Of a stretch of 25,786 nucleotides of DNA, positions 7,115-14,596 are shown one piece after another. A model generated the notes under the pieces. The model was not told where the DNA came from. It did no database searches and was given only the letters and a program-made list of their open reading frames with translations. The position numbers and the translations under genes are program-made. Source of the DNA: a virus. The DNA is taken from positions 1-25,786 of IMG/VR virus record IMGVR_UViG_3300000115_005261; one strand, written 5' to 3'. Each line of letters opens with the position of its first letter. The first letter of the stretch is position 1.

Positions 7115-7429
7115 ATGTCAAACACAACTATTAAAGATCCCCTTTTAGAACCTTATTTTATAGGGAAAGATTCTCACTGCTACACAGTATATGAGACTGT
7201 ATCTCCTAAAAAGAAAAGATTAGGTAAAAAATTAGAAAAAGGAGAAGTACTCCAAGATTATGAAAAACCACAAGGTCATTATTCTACATTTGGTGCAGCT
7301 TTGCAAAGAATAGCAAAGGAAAAACTAAATAATGGGGAAGAAAATTACTCTAGTGTCCAGGAGTATGTAAAAAAATGGGATGAAATATTAACACAATTAA
7401 AAACATTACAAAATTACAAAGGATTATGA
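7115..7429 (+). CDS. Conserved-looking small protein coupled to groES
   Basis: I do not recognise a named family for this 104-residue protein. It begins with DPLLEPYFIGKDSHCYTVYE, has a basic central part (KKKRLGKKLEKGE) and a helical C-terminal half containing FGAALQRIAKEKLN and a Trp-containing helix. The layout (short beta-like front, YSTFGAAL, helix) is of the kind seen in small phage proteins of unknown function. Its stop overlaps the groES start in ATGA, so the two are translationally coupled, and it is the first gene after promoter P3. This position makes a link with the chaperonin or with replication plausible, but nothing in the sequence proves it. Confidence 0.6.
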   Translation: MSNTTIKDPLLEPYFIGKDSHCYTVYETVSPKKKRLGKKLEKGEVLQDYEKPQGHYSTFGAALQRIAKEKLNNGEENYSSVQEYVKKWDEILTQLKTLQNYKGL

Positions 7430-7725
7430 AAGAATTAAAAGCACTATTTAACGCCGTTATAGTTAAACCTATAGAAGCAGAGGAATCAACCTACGGTTCG
7501 ATAATTGTTCCTGATATGGGGAATGAAAAAAACACAACAGGTGAAGTTATATCTGTTGGACCCGGTCAAAGCACCTTGATGGGAGAGTTTATTCCTACTA
7601 TTAGTAAAGTTGGGGACGTTGTAGTTCTACCAACTCAAGGATTTACCAAACTCCCATTTGAAGGAGATGATTATCTTGTAGGACCCGAAAATCAAATACT
7701 TGCAGCAATAACAACTAAACAATAA
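7426..7725 (+). CDS. groES: Co-chaperonin GroES
   Basis: This 99-residue protein matches GroES in length and layout. It starts with LFNAVIVKPIEAEE, in the place of the E. coli 'LHDRVIVKR' strand. The mobile loop follows (about 20-35) with a hydrophobic Ile-Ile-Val tripeptide in YGSIIVP where GroES carries the GroEL-binding Ile-Val-Leu. Then come TTGEVISVGPG, KVGDVVVLP and a C-terminal ILAAI strand. GroES heptamers cap the GroEL ring. T4 carries only the GroES-like gp31 and borrows host GroEL; here a full groEL follows 5 bases later. The normal mobile loop suggests that it could also bind host GroEL. Confidence 0.95.
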   Translation: MKELKALFNAVIVKPIEAEESTYGSIIVPDMGNEKNTTGEVISVGPGQSTLMGEFIPTISKVGDVVVLPTQGFTKLPFEGDDYLVGPENQILAAITTKQ

Positions 7726-7730
7726 TATAT

Positions 7731-9347
7731 ATGAAAAAAGAAATTAAATTTGGATCTCAAGCAAGAGAAGAATTAATGAAAGGTATCAATCAACTAGCAG
7801 ATGCTGTTGTGTGTACTTTAGGACCAAATGGAAGGAATGTACTAATCGATGAATCTGGTCATAATGGTGATGTAAAACCTATCCATACCAAGGATGGTGT
7901 TACAGTTGCTAAACATATTGGAGTTAATGATTTAACACAAAATCTAGGAGTCCAAATGGTTAAAGAAGCAGCACTGCAAACTGCAGAAAAAGCAGGAGAT
8001 GGTACAACTACTTCTACACTATTAGCTCGTGAGTTAATTAAGTCTGGTTTAAAACATCTTAATAATGGTGAAAATGCTGTTGATATTAAAAAAGGAATTG
8101 ATGCCGCTGTAAAAGAAGTTGTAACATATCTTAGAGACACGATTTCTCAAGAAATATCAAGTGAAGACCAACTAGAACAGATTGCAACTATATCAGCTAA
8201 CAATGATATTGAAGTTGGAAAATTAATTGCTACCGCAATCGAAAAGGTAGGACGTGATGGTGTAGTACACATTGAAGAATCAAAATCAGGAGAAACATAC
8301 CTTGAAACTGTAGAAGGGATGCAGTTTAATAGGGGATATAAATCTCATTTCTTTGTTACTGACAACAATAGTATGAGTTGTACTTTAGAAGATCCTTACA
8401 TTTTAATAGCAGATCATAAATTTACTACTGCTAAAGAATTATTACCAATTTTAGAAAGTATTTCTACTACAAATAAATCCCTACTGATTATTGCCGAAGA
8501 TATTGAAAATGAGGCATTAGCTACCCTAATTGTTAATAAAGCAAGAGGTATTTTAAAAGTAGCAGCAGTAAAAGCCCCAGATTTTGGAGATAGACGAAAA
8601 TTAATCCTTGAAGATATTGCAACTCTAACAGGAGGTACAGTATTTGATAAAGATAAGGGAATGAAACTTGATAAATTTTCTTATGATTGGTTTGGAGAAG
8701 CTCGAACTGTTACAATATCTAAAGAAGAAACTACTATAGTTGATGGTAAGGGTGATGAAGATGCCATTGATCAAAGAGTTAGTGAGTTACAGACACAAAT
8801 TTCAAAATCAGATACCCCATTTGTTACTGAACAATTACAAAACCGTTTAGCTAAAATGGTGGGTGGTGTTTCTATTATCCATGTAGGTGGACATACTGAA
8901 GTAGAAATGAGAGAGAAAAAAGATCGTGTAGATGATGCACTTCATGCTACAAAAGCAGCATTGGAAGGTGGTATTGTTCCTGGAGGAGGAGCGGCATTAT
9001 TACATTCACGTGAAGTTATTAGTCTTGATGGTATAGGTTCTAAAATTGTATATGAGGCATGTGGTAAACCATTTGAGCAAATACTTTTAAACGCAGGTTA
9101 TACGTCAACTGACGCCCAAATGATTGGTAAGCACCAAATAATAACCTCAACAGGGTTTTGGAGTGGTTATAATCTTAAAACAAAAGAGGTTGTAAATATG
9201 TTAGATGCCGGTATTTTAGATCCATCTAAAGTAACAATAACAGCATTAGAAAATGCATCATCTGTAGCAGGTACAGTTTTACTTACAGAATGTTCTGTAG
9301 TAAACCAACCAGCCCCAGAAACTCCACCACAACAACCAATGTACTAG
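7731..9347 (+). CDS. groEL: Chaperonin GroEL (60 kDa)
   Basis: The 538-residue protein is a full-length GroEL (E. coli 548). Nucleotide-binding motifs TLGPNGRNV (about 29-37) and [10 protein letters not shown] (about 89-98, D90 the ATPase-linked Asp) are present. The later ATPase segment [15 protein letters not shown] and the PGGGAAL loop also match the family. The apical domain region contains [11 protein letters not shown], in the place of the E. coli substrate-binding segment. The Gly-Gly-Met tail of cellular GroEL is replaced by [10 protein letters not shown]. The gene seems intact and follows groES by 5 bases under promoter P3. It probably folds phage proteins, such as the capsid protein, or replaces host GroEL at peak demand. 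It differs enough from typical host GroEL for old phage ownership to be plausible, but this was not tested. Confidence 0.97.
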   Translation: MKKEIKFGSQAREELMKGINQLADAVVCTLGPNGRNVLIDESGHNGDVKPIHTKDGVTVAKHIGVNDLTQNLGVQMVKEAALQTAEKAGDGTTTSTLLARELIKSGLKHLNNGENAVDIKKGIDAAVKEVVTYLRDTISQEISSEDQLEQIATISANNDIEVGKLIATAIEKVGRDGVVHIEESKSGETYLETVEGMQFNRGYKSHFFVTDNNSMSCTLEDPYILIADHKFTTAKELLPILESISTTNKSLLIIAEDIENEALATLIVNKARGILKVAAVKAPDFGDRRKLILEDIATLTGGTVFDKDKGMKLDKFSYDWFGEARTVTISKEETTIVDGKGDEDAIDQRVSELQTQISKSDTPFVTEQLQNRLAKMVGGVSIIHVGGHTEVEMREKKDRVDDALHATKAALEGGIVPGGGAALLHSREVISLDGIGSKIVYEACGKPFEQILLNAGYTSTDAQMIGKHQIITSTGFWSGYNLKTKEVVNMLDAGILDPSKVTITALENASSVAGTVLLTECSVVNQPAPETPPQQPMY

Positions 9348-9348
9348 A

Positions 9349-9630
9349 ATGGACAGTAATACAACCGAAAAAGTAGAACATAATGAATTAATAGCTCAAC
9401 GTGTCCCTCCAGGGGACCGTTGGTCATTAGTTAATGACCCTAAAAAGGAAGTATTTAAAACCCTTACGGATGTTTTAGAAGCATTTTTACAAAATACAGG
9501 ATTTAAAGGAGCTTATAGATTAGACCCCTTAGATAGTAAGCTTTATGCTGTGCAAGAACATGAGTATGAGGTACCTAAAGAAGAACCTAAAATGTATTCA
9601 TTATATGGGGAATTCAAACAAGGAGCTTAA
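9349..9630 (+). CDS. Small protein of unknown function after groEL
   Basis: This 93-residue protein begins one base after the groEL stop. It is acidic and hydrophilic, with VPPGDRWSLVNDPKK in the first half, a helix-like FKTLTDVLEAFLQNTGF in the middle and a tyrosine-containing tail. There is no signal peptide, membrane segment or metal motif. The tight spacing says it is co-translated with groEL and ends the chaperonin unit before promoter P4. No function is assigned. Confidence 0.6.
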   Translation: MDSNTTEKVEHNELIAQRVPPGDRWSLVNDPKKEVFKTLTDVLEAFLQNTGFKGAYRLDPLDSKLYAVQEHEYEVPKEEPKMYSLYGEFKQGA

Positions 9631-9660
9631 TTTGGATATTAATAAAATATTTCGTATATT
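9631..9660 (+). promoter_or_regulatory. Promoter P4 immediately before the clamp loader gene
   Basis: TTTG (9631-9634), 20 bases, TATATT (9655-9660) inside TTCGTATATT (9651-9660): the strongest match of the set together with P1 and P6. Only 6 bases separate it from the ATG at 9667, so a transcript starting at the usual distance would have almost no 5' leader. Confidence 0.75.
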
Positions 9661-9666
9661 TAAGTT

Positions 9667-10581
9667 ATGATAAAAACAGAACACACATTATTAGTTGAAA
9701 GGTATAGACCTACCAAACTAGAAAATTATGTAGGAAATGAGCACATTAAACAGGCAATTTCCAGCTATTTAGGTCAAAATGATATTCAAAATCTAATATT
9801 TTATGGACCTGCCGGAACTGGAAAGACAACACTTGCTAAACTTATTGTTAAAAACCTTAATTGTGATCATCTTTATATTAATGCCTCTGATGAAAGGGGG
9901 ATTGAAACTATTAGAGATAAAGTATCGGGTTTTGCGAGCACAGCTAGTTTTAAACCACTTAAAGTGGTCATTTTGGATGAAGCTGATTTTCTTACTATCC
10001 AAGCGCAGGCTTCTCTCCGCAATGTCATTGAAACCTTTTCTAGAACGACTAGGTTTATAATGACTTGTAACTATGTGGAGCGTATTATAGATCCTTTACA
10101 ATCACGTTGTCAAGTATTAAAAATAGTTCCCCCAACAAAAGTAGATGTTGCCAAACATATTGCTTGGATTTTAGGAGAGGAAAATACTGAATTTGAATTA
10201 GAAGATATTAAGGTAATAACCAACCAATTCTATCCAGATTTACGTAAATGTTTAAATACTATTCAACTATCCACTCAGGATAATAAATTAGCTATTGATA
10301 AATCTATACTTGTATCATCTAATTATATGAATCAAGTATTAGATAAATTAAAATCTAAATCCCCAAATTGGAGAGAAATTAGACAAATTATAGCTAATGC
10401 TAATATTAAGGATTTTGAAGAGTTTTATCGTTACCTATATGATAACTCATCAACATATTTACCAGGAAGTGAAGGGATGGTTGCAGTTTATATTAATGAG
10501 TATAGTTACCAAGCTAATTTCCGTATAGATAAAGAAATAAACTGTTTAGCACTAATATCAAAATTAATAGGATTAAAATAA
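9667..10581 (+). CDS. 44: Sliding-clamp loader large subunit (gp44-like AAA+ ATPase)
   Basis: The 304-residue protein (T4 gp44: 319) carries ERYRPTKLENYVGN near the start, Walker A GPAGTGKTT (about 47-55), Walker B VVILDEADF (about 100-108), a sensor-1 CNY (about 134-136) and the SRC arginine-finger motif in LQSRCQVL (about 144-151). These are the marks of RFC/gp44 clamp loaders, in which four gp44 subunits and one gp62 open the gp45 ring and place it on primed DNA. The C-terminal helical part is less conserved. The conserved start motif lies only about 10 residues from the ATG at 9667, which supports this start even though promoter P4 ends 6 bases upstream. Confidence 0.95.
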   Translation: MIKTEHTLLVERYRPTKLENYVGNEHIKQAISSYLGQNDIQNLIFYGPAGTGKTTLAKLIVKNLNCDHLYINASDERGIETIRDKVSGFASTASFKPLKVVILDEADFLTIQAQASLRNVIETFSRTTRFIMTCNYVERIIDPLQSRCQVLKIVPPTKVDVAKHIAWILGEENTEFELEDIKVITNQFYPDLRKCLNTIQLSTQDNKLAIDKSILVSSNYMNQVLDKLKSKSPNWREIRQIIANANIKDFEEFYRYLYDNSSTYLPGSEGMVAVYINEYSYQANFRIDKEINCLALISKLIGLK

Positions 10582-10599
10582 ATAATAAATAAAAACAAG

Positions 10600-10854
10600 A
10601 TGGAAGACCAAAAACAACAAATGAATCTTAATGTAGATTTAAAAAACACTCAAGTAGTAGAAACAAAAGAAGGAAATGTAGTATTCCAACAAGGGGTAGT
10701 TTTACGTAAAGTATCAAAGTTCTTAGTAGGAGCAGAAGAAGATGCTGTAATGCCTATTCCTGTATTTTTCGACCCAATATCAGGTAAGATCCTAAAAGAT
10801 ACAATACCTGCAGAGTTAAGAAAAGATTATGAGGAACACATGATTGATGGGTAA
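10600..10854 (+). CDS. Small protein between clamp loader genes, zinc-ribbon-like without cysteines
   Basis: This 84-residue protein has VVFQQGVVLRKVSKFLVG and then AVMPIPVFFDPISGKIL. The order 'RKVS..-VGT..-D..-PIPVF' recalls small phage proteins in which this core is framed by two Cys pairs of a zinc ribbon. Here every cysteine is absent, so if related it has lost the metal site. It lies between the genes for the two clamp loader subunits, and its end overlaps the gp62-like ATG by 8 bases. A structural or regulatory role around the clamp loader is possible, but the function is unknown. Confidence 0.6.
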   Translation: MEDQKQQMNLNVDLKNTQVVETKEGNVVFQQGVVLRKVSKFLVGAEEDAVMPIPVFFDPISGKILKDTIPAELRKDYEEHMIDG

Positions 10855-11290
10855 GACAGAAATTTCCAATATTTTTGGATGGCTGGATGAGATAACATTA
10901 AACAAGTCTCATCCAGATTCATTCTCAGAATCTTCATGGGATAAATGGAATTCTTATATGATTCATAGATATATGTCTATGAATTTGGGGTATATAGACG
11001 TTGTAAATTATGTACAAAAGATAAGCCCTCAAAATAAGAAACAGATTTATACTGTTTATAAAGAAATGATTCCTAGAAAGAAACTTTGGCTCAAATACAT
11101 TAAAAACCAAAACAAAAACACATACCAAGAAATATCAGAATATGTTTCTAAATATCATGAATGTTCTATAGAAGAATCAAACCAGTACATCTCACTATTA
11201 GGGCCTTTAGGGGTGAAAGATATACTATCTAAAATGGGGGTAGATGAAAAAGAATTAAAAAAAATAATCAAAAAAGCAAAATTAAAATGA
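10847..11290 (+). CDS. 62: Sliding-clamp loader small subunit (gp62-like)
   Basis: The 147-residue protein has FGWLDEITLNK and SSWDKWNSYMIHRYMSMN near the N-terminus. This matches the 'F.W...I...K...FNSYMVNRWLSM' pattern of gp62-like clamp loader subunits in T4-related phages. The end is a Lys-rich helix (KELKKIIKKAKLK). It is shorter than T4 gp62 (187), which is common outside the T4 group. I chose the ATG at 10847; a TTG one codon earlier (10844) is also possible. The start overlaps the previous gene by 8 bases and the stop overlaps the next start (ATGA). gp62 holds the gp44 subunits together in the loader. Confidence 0.82.
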   Translation: MGKTEISNIFGWLDEITLNKSHPDSFSESSWDKWNSYMIHRYMSMNLGYIDVVNYVQKISPQNKKQIYTVYKEMIPRKKLWLKYIKNQNKNTYQEISEYVSKYHECSIEESNQYISLLGPLGVKDILSKMGVDEKELKKIIKKAKLK

Positions 11291-11511
11291 AACTATTATT
11301 GCATATGTTACGCACATCTGCTGAAGCAGATAAAGCAAAAGCCCTATTATCCCTTGACTTGTTAGGTAATAAAGCTGTAGGTATTGGAGACCACTCAACA
11401 TCCGATTTATATAAAAATGGAGAAGAAGCACTTGCTATGTTAGTGGATGCCGATGATAGAATAGCAGCATTAGATAAATATTTTACTGAAAAAGAAACGA
11501 TAAAAGGGTAG
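11287..11511 (+). CDS. Small protein of unknown function
   Basis: A 74-residue, alanine- and leucine-rich, probably all-helical protein whose start overlaps the clamp loader small subunit stop (ATGA). It includes MLRTSAEADKAKALLSLDLLGNKAVG and HSTSDLYKNGEEALAMLVDADDRIAALD, split by a glycine-rich turn. No motif is recognised. It closes the replisome unit before promoter P5, whose -33 element overlaps its stop codon. Confidence 0.6.
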   Translation: MKLLLHMLRTSAEADKAKALLSLDLLGNKAVGIGDHSTSDLYKNGEEALAMLVDADDRIAALDKYFTEKETIKG

Positions 11512-11537
11512 GAGAACCTAAATATTGTTCGTATATT
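11508..11537 (+). promoter_or_regulatory. Promoter P5 upstream of the NMAD1-like gene
   Basis: GTAG (11508-11511), 20 bases, TATATT (11532-11537) inside TTCGTATATT (11528-11537). The next ATG is 25 bases downstream. The -33 element overlaps the previous stop codon. Confidence 0.7.
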
Positions 11538-11562
11538 CACGGCATATTAAAAAACATACAAT

Positions 11563-11976
11563 ATGGGAAACTCAGTAAACAAATGGGATGAAATACTCGA
11601 ACAACAGATGATAGACGAAACTAACACCAACTCTTCTAAATTAGATGTAAAGGTATTTGAAAAAGAATATCCAGAATTATCCAAGGAATTTAAAAAAATC
11701 CAAAAAGAAATGTATGAGTTATTTGCTCGTAAACACATGGATTATGGTTTAAATAACATTGCTTTAGGTGGGGATATATTACATAGTGAGGAAGATAAAA
11801 AATTTTCATTAACAGGTTTATGTATTAGACTTACTGATAAAATCTCCCGTTTAAAAAATCTACTAATTAATGGTAGATCGTTTGTTATTGGTGAGGGTAT
11901 GGAAGATACATTTATTGATATTGCCAATTATGGAATAATAGGTCTTTTAGTAGGTCGCAATAAATGGAAAAAATAG
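11563..11976 (+). CDS. NMAD1/DUF1599-like nucleotide-modification-associated protein
   Basis: The 137-residue protein shows the pattern of the domain called nucleotide modification associated domain 1 (DUF1599). FARKHMDYGLNN (about 54-65) carries the K..DYG motif; TGLCIRLTDKISRLKNL (about 83-99) the R..DK..R motif; and EDTFIDIANYGIIG (about 113-126) the DT..DIANY motif. These conserved acidic and basic residues suggest an enzymatic site, and the family has been linked by gene neighbourhood to modified bases in phage DNA; the reaction itself is not established. The first 30 or so residues are a variable extension. It opens a unit after promoter P5 and precedes the nuclease gene with 1 base between stop and start. 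With queE and folE it strengthens, without proving, a base-modification theme. Confidence 0.72.
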   Translation: MGNSVNKWDEILEQQMIDETNTNSSKLDVKVFEKEYPELSKEFKKIQKEMYELFARKHMDYGLNNIALGGDILHSEEDKKFSLTGLCIRLTDKISRLKNLLINGRSFVIGEGMEDTFIDIANYGIIGLLVGRNKWKK

Positions 11977-11977
11977 T

Positions 11978-12919
11978 TTGGGAAAGAAAAAGAAAATACC
12001 ACAAATAGTAAGGGAGATACAAAACAACCCCCCGGAACCTGTTAACTTTGCATTTGAGAAAAATATATCATATTCTCAATTATCTATGTACACCCAATGT
12101 CCTAAAAAATGGGCGTTAAATTATAGAGATGGTCATAAAGTAAGAGAACAAAGCATCCATATGACTTTTGGAACAGCTGTACATGAAACACTCCAAATGT
12201 ATCTTGATGTGATGTATAATGAAAGTGCAGCAGCTGCGGATCGCATTGATCTTGAAGAAGACTTTGAGGGGAGGTTAAGAGAGTGCTATGCTAAAGCTTA
12301 TAAATCAAATAAAGGCATACACTTTAGCTCCCCAGAACAAATCCGAGAATTTTATAATGATGGGGTTGAAATAATCTCATATATAAAAAAGAATAGAAGT
12401 AAGTATTTCTCAAAACGTGGGTGGTCGTTAGTGGGTTGTGAGGTGCCAATTGTAATAGCACCAAATCCACGTTTACCTCGCGTTAAATACATGGGCTTCC
12501 TTGATGTCGTATTATACCATGAAGACACAGATAAGTTTGTTATAATTGATATAAAAACATCAACTAATGGGTGGAATGCTAATGCTAAAAAGGATAAATC
12601 AAAACAACATCAGTTAGTTTTATATAAGAAATTCTTTGCTGAGCAGTACAATATCCCTATAGATGATATTGAAATAGAGTTTTTTATTGTTAAACGCAAG
12701 TTATGGGAATCTGAGGATTATGTAATTAAACGTGTCCAACAATTCAGGCCACCTTCAGGTAAAACCTCAGTTAATAAGGCAACATCCTCACTTAAAATAT
12801 TCTTAGATAATTGTTTTACAAAAGATGGTTTTAATGATAAGGAAATGCCGGCTACTATAAACAATAACTGTAAATGGTGCCCCTTCCACAAAACTCACCT
12901 ATGCTCTGCGACGTACTGA
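11978..12919 (+). CDS. PD-(D/E)XK nuclease with probable 4Fe-4S cluster (Cas4/AddB/RecB-like)
   Basis: The 313-residue protein has SYSQLSMYTQCPKKWAL at about 31-47 with C41, then FGTAVHETL (H69), MGFLDVVLY (D176), VIIDIKTST (D191, K193) and HQLVLYK (Q212, Y216): the full motif series of RecB-family nucleases. C298, C301 and C309 near the C-terminus plus C41 form the one-plus-three cysteine pattern that holds a 4Fe-4S cluster in Cas4 and AddB. It should be a DNA exonuclease or endonuclease for recombination, repair or end processing. The start is TTG at 11978; no ATG occurs before the conserved SYSQLS motif, so a non-ATG start is required. It follows the NMAD1-like gene directly. Confidence 0.88.
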   Translation: MGKKKKIPQIVREIQNNPPEPVNFAFEKNISYSQLSMYTQCPKKWALNYRDGHKVREQSIHMTFGTAVHETLQMYLDVMYNESAAAADRIDLEEDFEGRLRECYAKAYKSNKGIHFSSPEQIREFYNDGVEIISYIKKNRSKYFSKRGWSLVGCEVPIVIAPNPRLPRVKYMGFLDVVLYHEDTDKFVIIDIKTSTNGWNANAKKDKSKQHQLVLYKKFFAEQYNIPIDDIEIEFFIVKRKLWESEDYVIKRVQQFRPPSGKTSVNKATSSLKIFLDNCFTKDGFNDKEMPATINNNCKWCPFHKTHLCSATY

Positions 12920-12920
12920 T

Positions 12921-12947
12921 ATTTCTATATATGTATGTATATGAAAT
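12921..12947 (+). promoter_or_regulatory. AT-rich imperfect inverted repeat upstream of the RHH gene
   Basis: ATTTC (12921-12925) pairs with GAAAT (12943-12947), and TATA/TATA inside can continue the stem with one bulged base. It lies 1 base after the nuclease stop and 22 bases before the ribbon-helix-helix gene. There is no T-run, so it is not a normal terminator. It could be an operator for the downstream DNA-binding protein or an mRNA hairpin. At this AT content a chance dyad is possible. Confidence 0.3.
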
Positions 12948-12969
12948 AATAATAATAAAATAAATAATT

Positions 12970-13158
12970 ATGAGTACCAACAGAGAAATGACACTAACTA
13001 GTGTAAAAGTAAAAAGTGATCTATTTGAAGATTTTAAAATAGAATGTGTAAAAAGAAAATTTAGTTTTCAAAAATTATCTGATAGAGCTATTTTTCTATA
13101 TTTAACAGATGAAGACTTTAGAAAAAAAATTACTAACCAAACAAATCTAACAAAATAA
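12970..13158 (+). CDS. Ribbon-helix-helix-like small DNA-binding protein
   Basis: The 62-residue protein has the pattern of a ribbon-helix-helix repressor: a short polar beta strand LTSVKVKSD (about 9-17), helix A LFEDFKIECVKRK, a turn and helix B FQKLSDRAIFLYL, then a DEDFRKKI tail. Such proteins bind DNA as dimers through the strand pair. Small proteins with this 'VKV..-L...FK....-FSFQKL..R...LY' pattern seem typical of T4-like phages, where they may act as transcriptional regulators. An imperfect inverted repeat lies 22 bases upstream. It precedes the glycosyltransferase cassette by 7 bases and could regulate it. Confidence 0.7.
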   Translation: MSTNREMTLTSVKVKSDLFEDFKIECVKRKFSFQKLSDRAIFLYLTDEDFRKKITNQTNLTK

Positions 13159-13165
13159 CATATAA

Positions 13166-14596
13166 ATGAAAAAAGGTTATATCAAACAGAAAGATAGGAA
13201 AAAAATCCTATTACTTACAGATGACATCCGTGTACATTCTGGAGTTGCTCAGATAGGTAGGGAACTTGTTTTAAATACCGTGGGACATTATAATTGGGTT
13301 CAATTAGCCGGAAGTGTTAAACACCCTGAAAAAGGAAAAATTATTGACCTTTCAGAGGAGATGAACAGAGAACAAGGCATTGAAGATGCTAGTGTTAAGT
13401 TAATCCCTACAGATGGTTATGGGAATGCTGATATTTTAAGAGATGTTATTAGGGAAGAAAAACCTGATGCTATCCTTCTTATTACCGACCCACGTTATTT
13501 CATGTGGTTGTTTCAAATGGAGGAAGAAATAAGAAGTCAAATACCAATAGCTTATCTTAATATTTGGGATGATATGCCTGCACCTCAATACAATGAAGAA
13601 TTTTACGAGTCTTGTGATGCTTTGTTTGGTATTTCAAAACAAACCGTAGCTATTAATGAAATAGTGTTGGGTGAGAAAGCAAAAGATAAAGTAATTAAAT
13701 ATGTCCCTCATGGTTTAAATACTAAAAAGTTTTTCCCTATAGATAAAACAGATGAGGAGTATAACAAGTTTAAAAAAACGATTACTAAAGGACAAGAAAA
13801 GGACTTTATTTTATTTTTTAACTCAAGAAATATTAGAAGAAAAGCACTCCCAGATGCTTTAATAGCCTGGAAAATGTTTACTGACACTCTTACTCCAGAA
13901 GAAAAAGATAAATGTTTGTTTATCTTACACACTGATGTTACAAGCGACCATGGTACGGATATAGTAGCTGTAGTTGATTATTTGTTTAGTGATAATGATA
14001 ATTCCATAGCAATTTCAAATAACAAATTACCAACCACTTATATGAACTATTTGTATAATATGGCTGATGGGGTAGTATTACTTTCATCTGCAGAGGGTTG
14101 GGGGTTATCATTAACTGAATCTTTACTTACGGGTACTCCTTTTATTGCTAACGTGACGGGTGGAATGCAAGACCAGATGAGGTTTGTTGATAATGAGGGT
14201 AAGTGGTATGTCAATTCTAAAGAAGTACCTTCTAATCATAAAGGTACTTACCAAGAACATGGAGAATGGGTACTGCCCGTATTCCCCAAAGCATTGTCCC
14301 TAGTAGGATCACCAACAACCCCTTATATTTGGGATAGTAGATGTGATGCCGGAGAAGCAGCATCACGATTTTCTGAATTATATAATATGTCTGTTTCTGA
14401 AAGGGAATCAAAAGGAAATTTAGGTAGAGAATGGGCGATAGGAGATGAAGCCGGTTTTACATCTATAAAGATGGGAGAAACATTTACTGAAGGGATGGAG
14501 GAATTATTTTCAACTTGGACTCCCCGAGACAATTTTGTATTTTTAAAAGATACAGATTACAAAACAAGAGTTTTAAAACATAAATTAAATTATTAA
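13166..14596 (+). CDS. GT-B glycosyltransferase, GT4-like
   Basis: The 476-residue protein has a Rossmann-like start KILLLTDDIRVHSGVAQIGREL (positions about 13-34, the SGVA acceptor loop). The C-terminal donor site holds SSAEGWGLSLTESLLTGTPF (about 306-325), the GT4 'E-x7-E' motif, followed by IANVTGGMQD. GT4 enzymes are retaining transferases that use nucleotide sugars such as UDP- or GDP-hexoses. The middle part YVPHGLNTKKFFPI is the typical inter-domain linker. No signal peptide is present, so it acts in the cytoplasm. It heads the sugar cassette after a small RHH gene, and its stop overlaps the next start (TAATG). Acceptor unknown: a virion protein, a lipid-linked glycan or DNA are all possible. 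Confidence 0.9.
   Translation: MKKGYIKQKDRKKILLLTDDIRVHSGVAQIGRELVLNTVGHYNWVQLAGSVKHPEKGKIIDLSEEMNREQGIEDASVKLIPTDGYGNADILRDVIREEKPDAILLITDPRYFMWLFQMEEEIRSQIPIAYLNIWDDMPAPQYNEEFYESCDALFGISKQTVAINEIVLGEKAKDKVIKYVPHGLNTKKFFPIDKTDEEYNKFKKTITKGQEKDFILFFNSRNIRRKALPDALIAWKMFTDTLTPEEKDKCLFILHTDVTSDHGTDIVAVVDYLFSDNDNSIAISNNKLPTTYMNYLYNMADGVVLLSSAEGWGLSLTESLLTGTPFIANVTGGMQDQMRFVDNEGKWYVNSKEVPSNHKGTYQEHGEWVLPVFPKALSLVGSPTTPYIWDSRCDAGEAASRFSELYNMSVSERESKGNLGREWAIGDEAGFTSIKMGETFTEGMEELFSTWTPRDNFVFLKDTDYKTRVLKHKLNY

Noticed and set aside
9803-10060. 85-residue + strand open frame inside the clamp loader gene.
   Set aside because: It overlaps the Walker A to SRC region of gp44 in another frame and has no motif; a shadow of the real gene.
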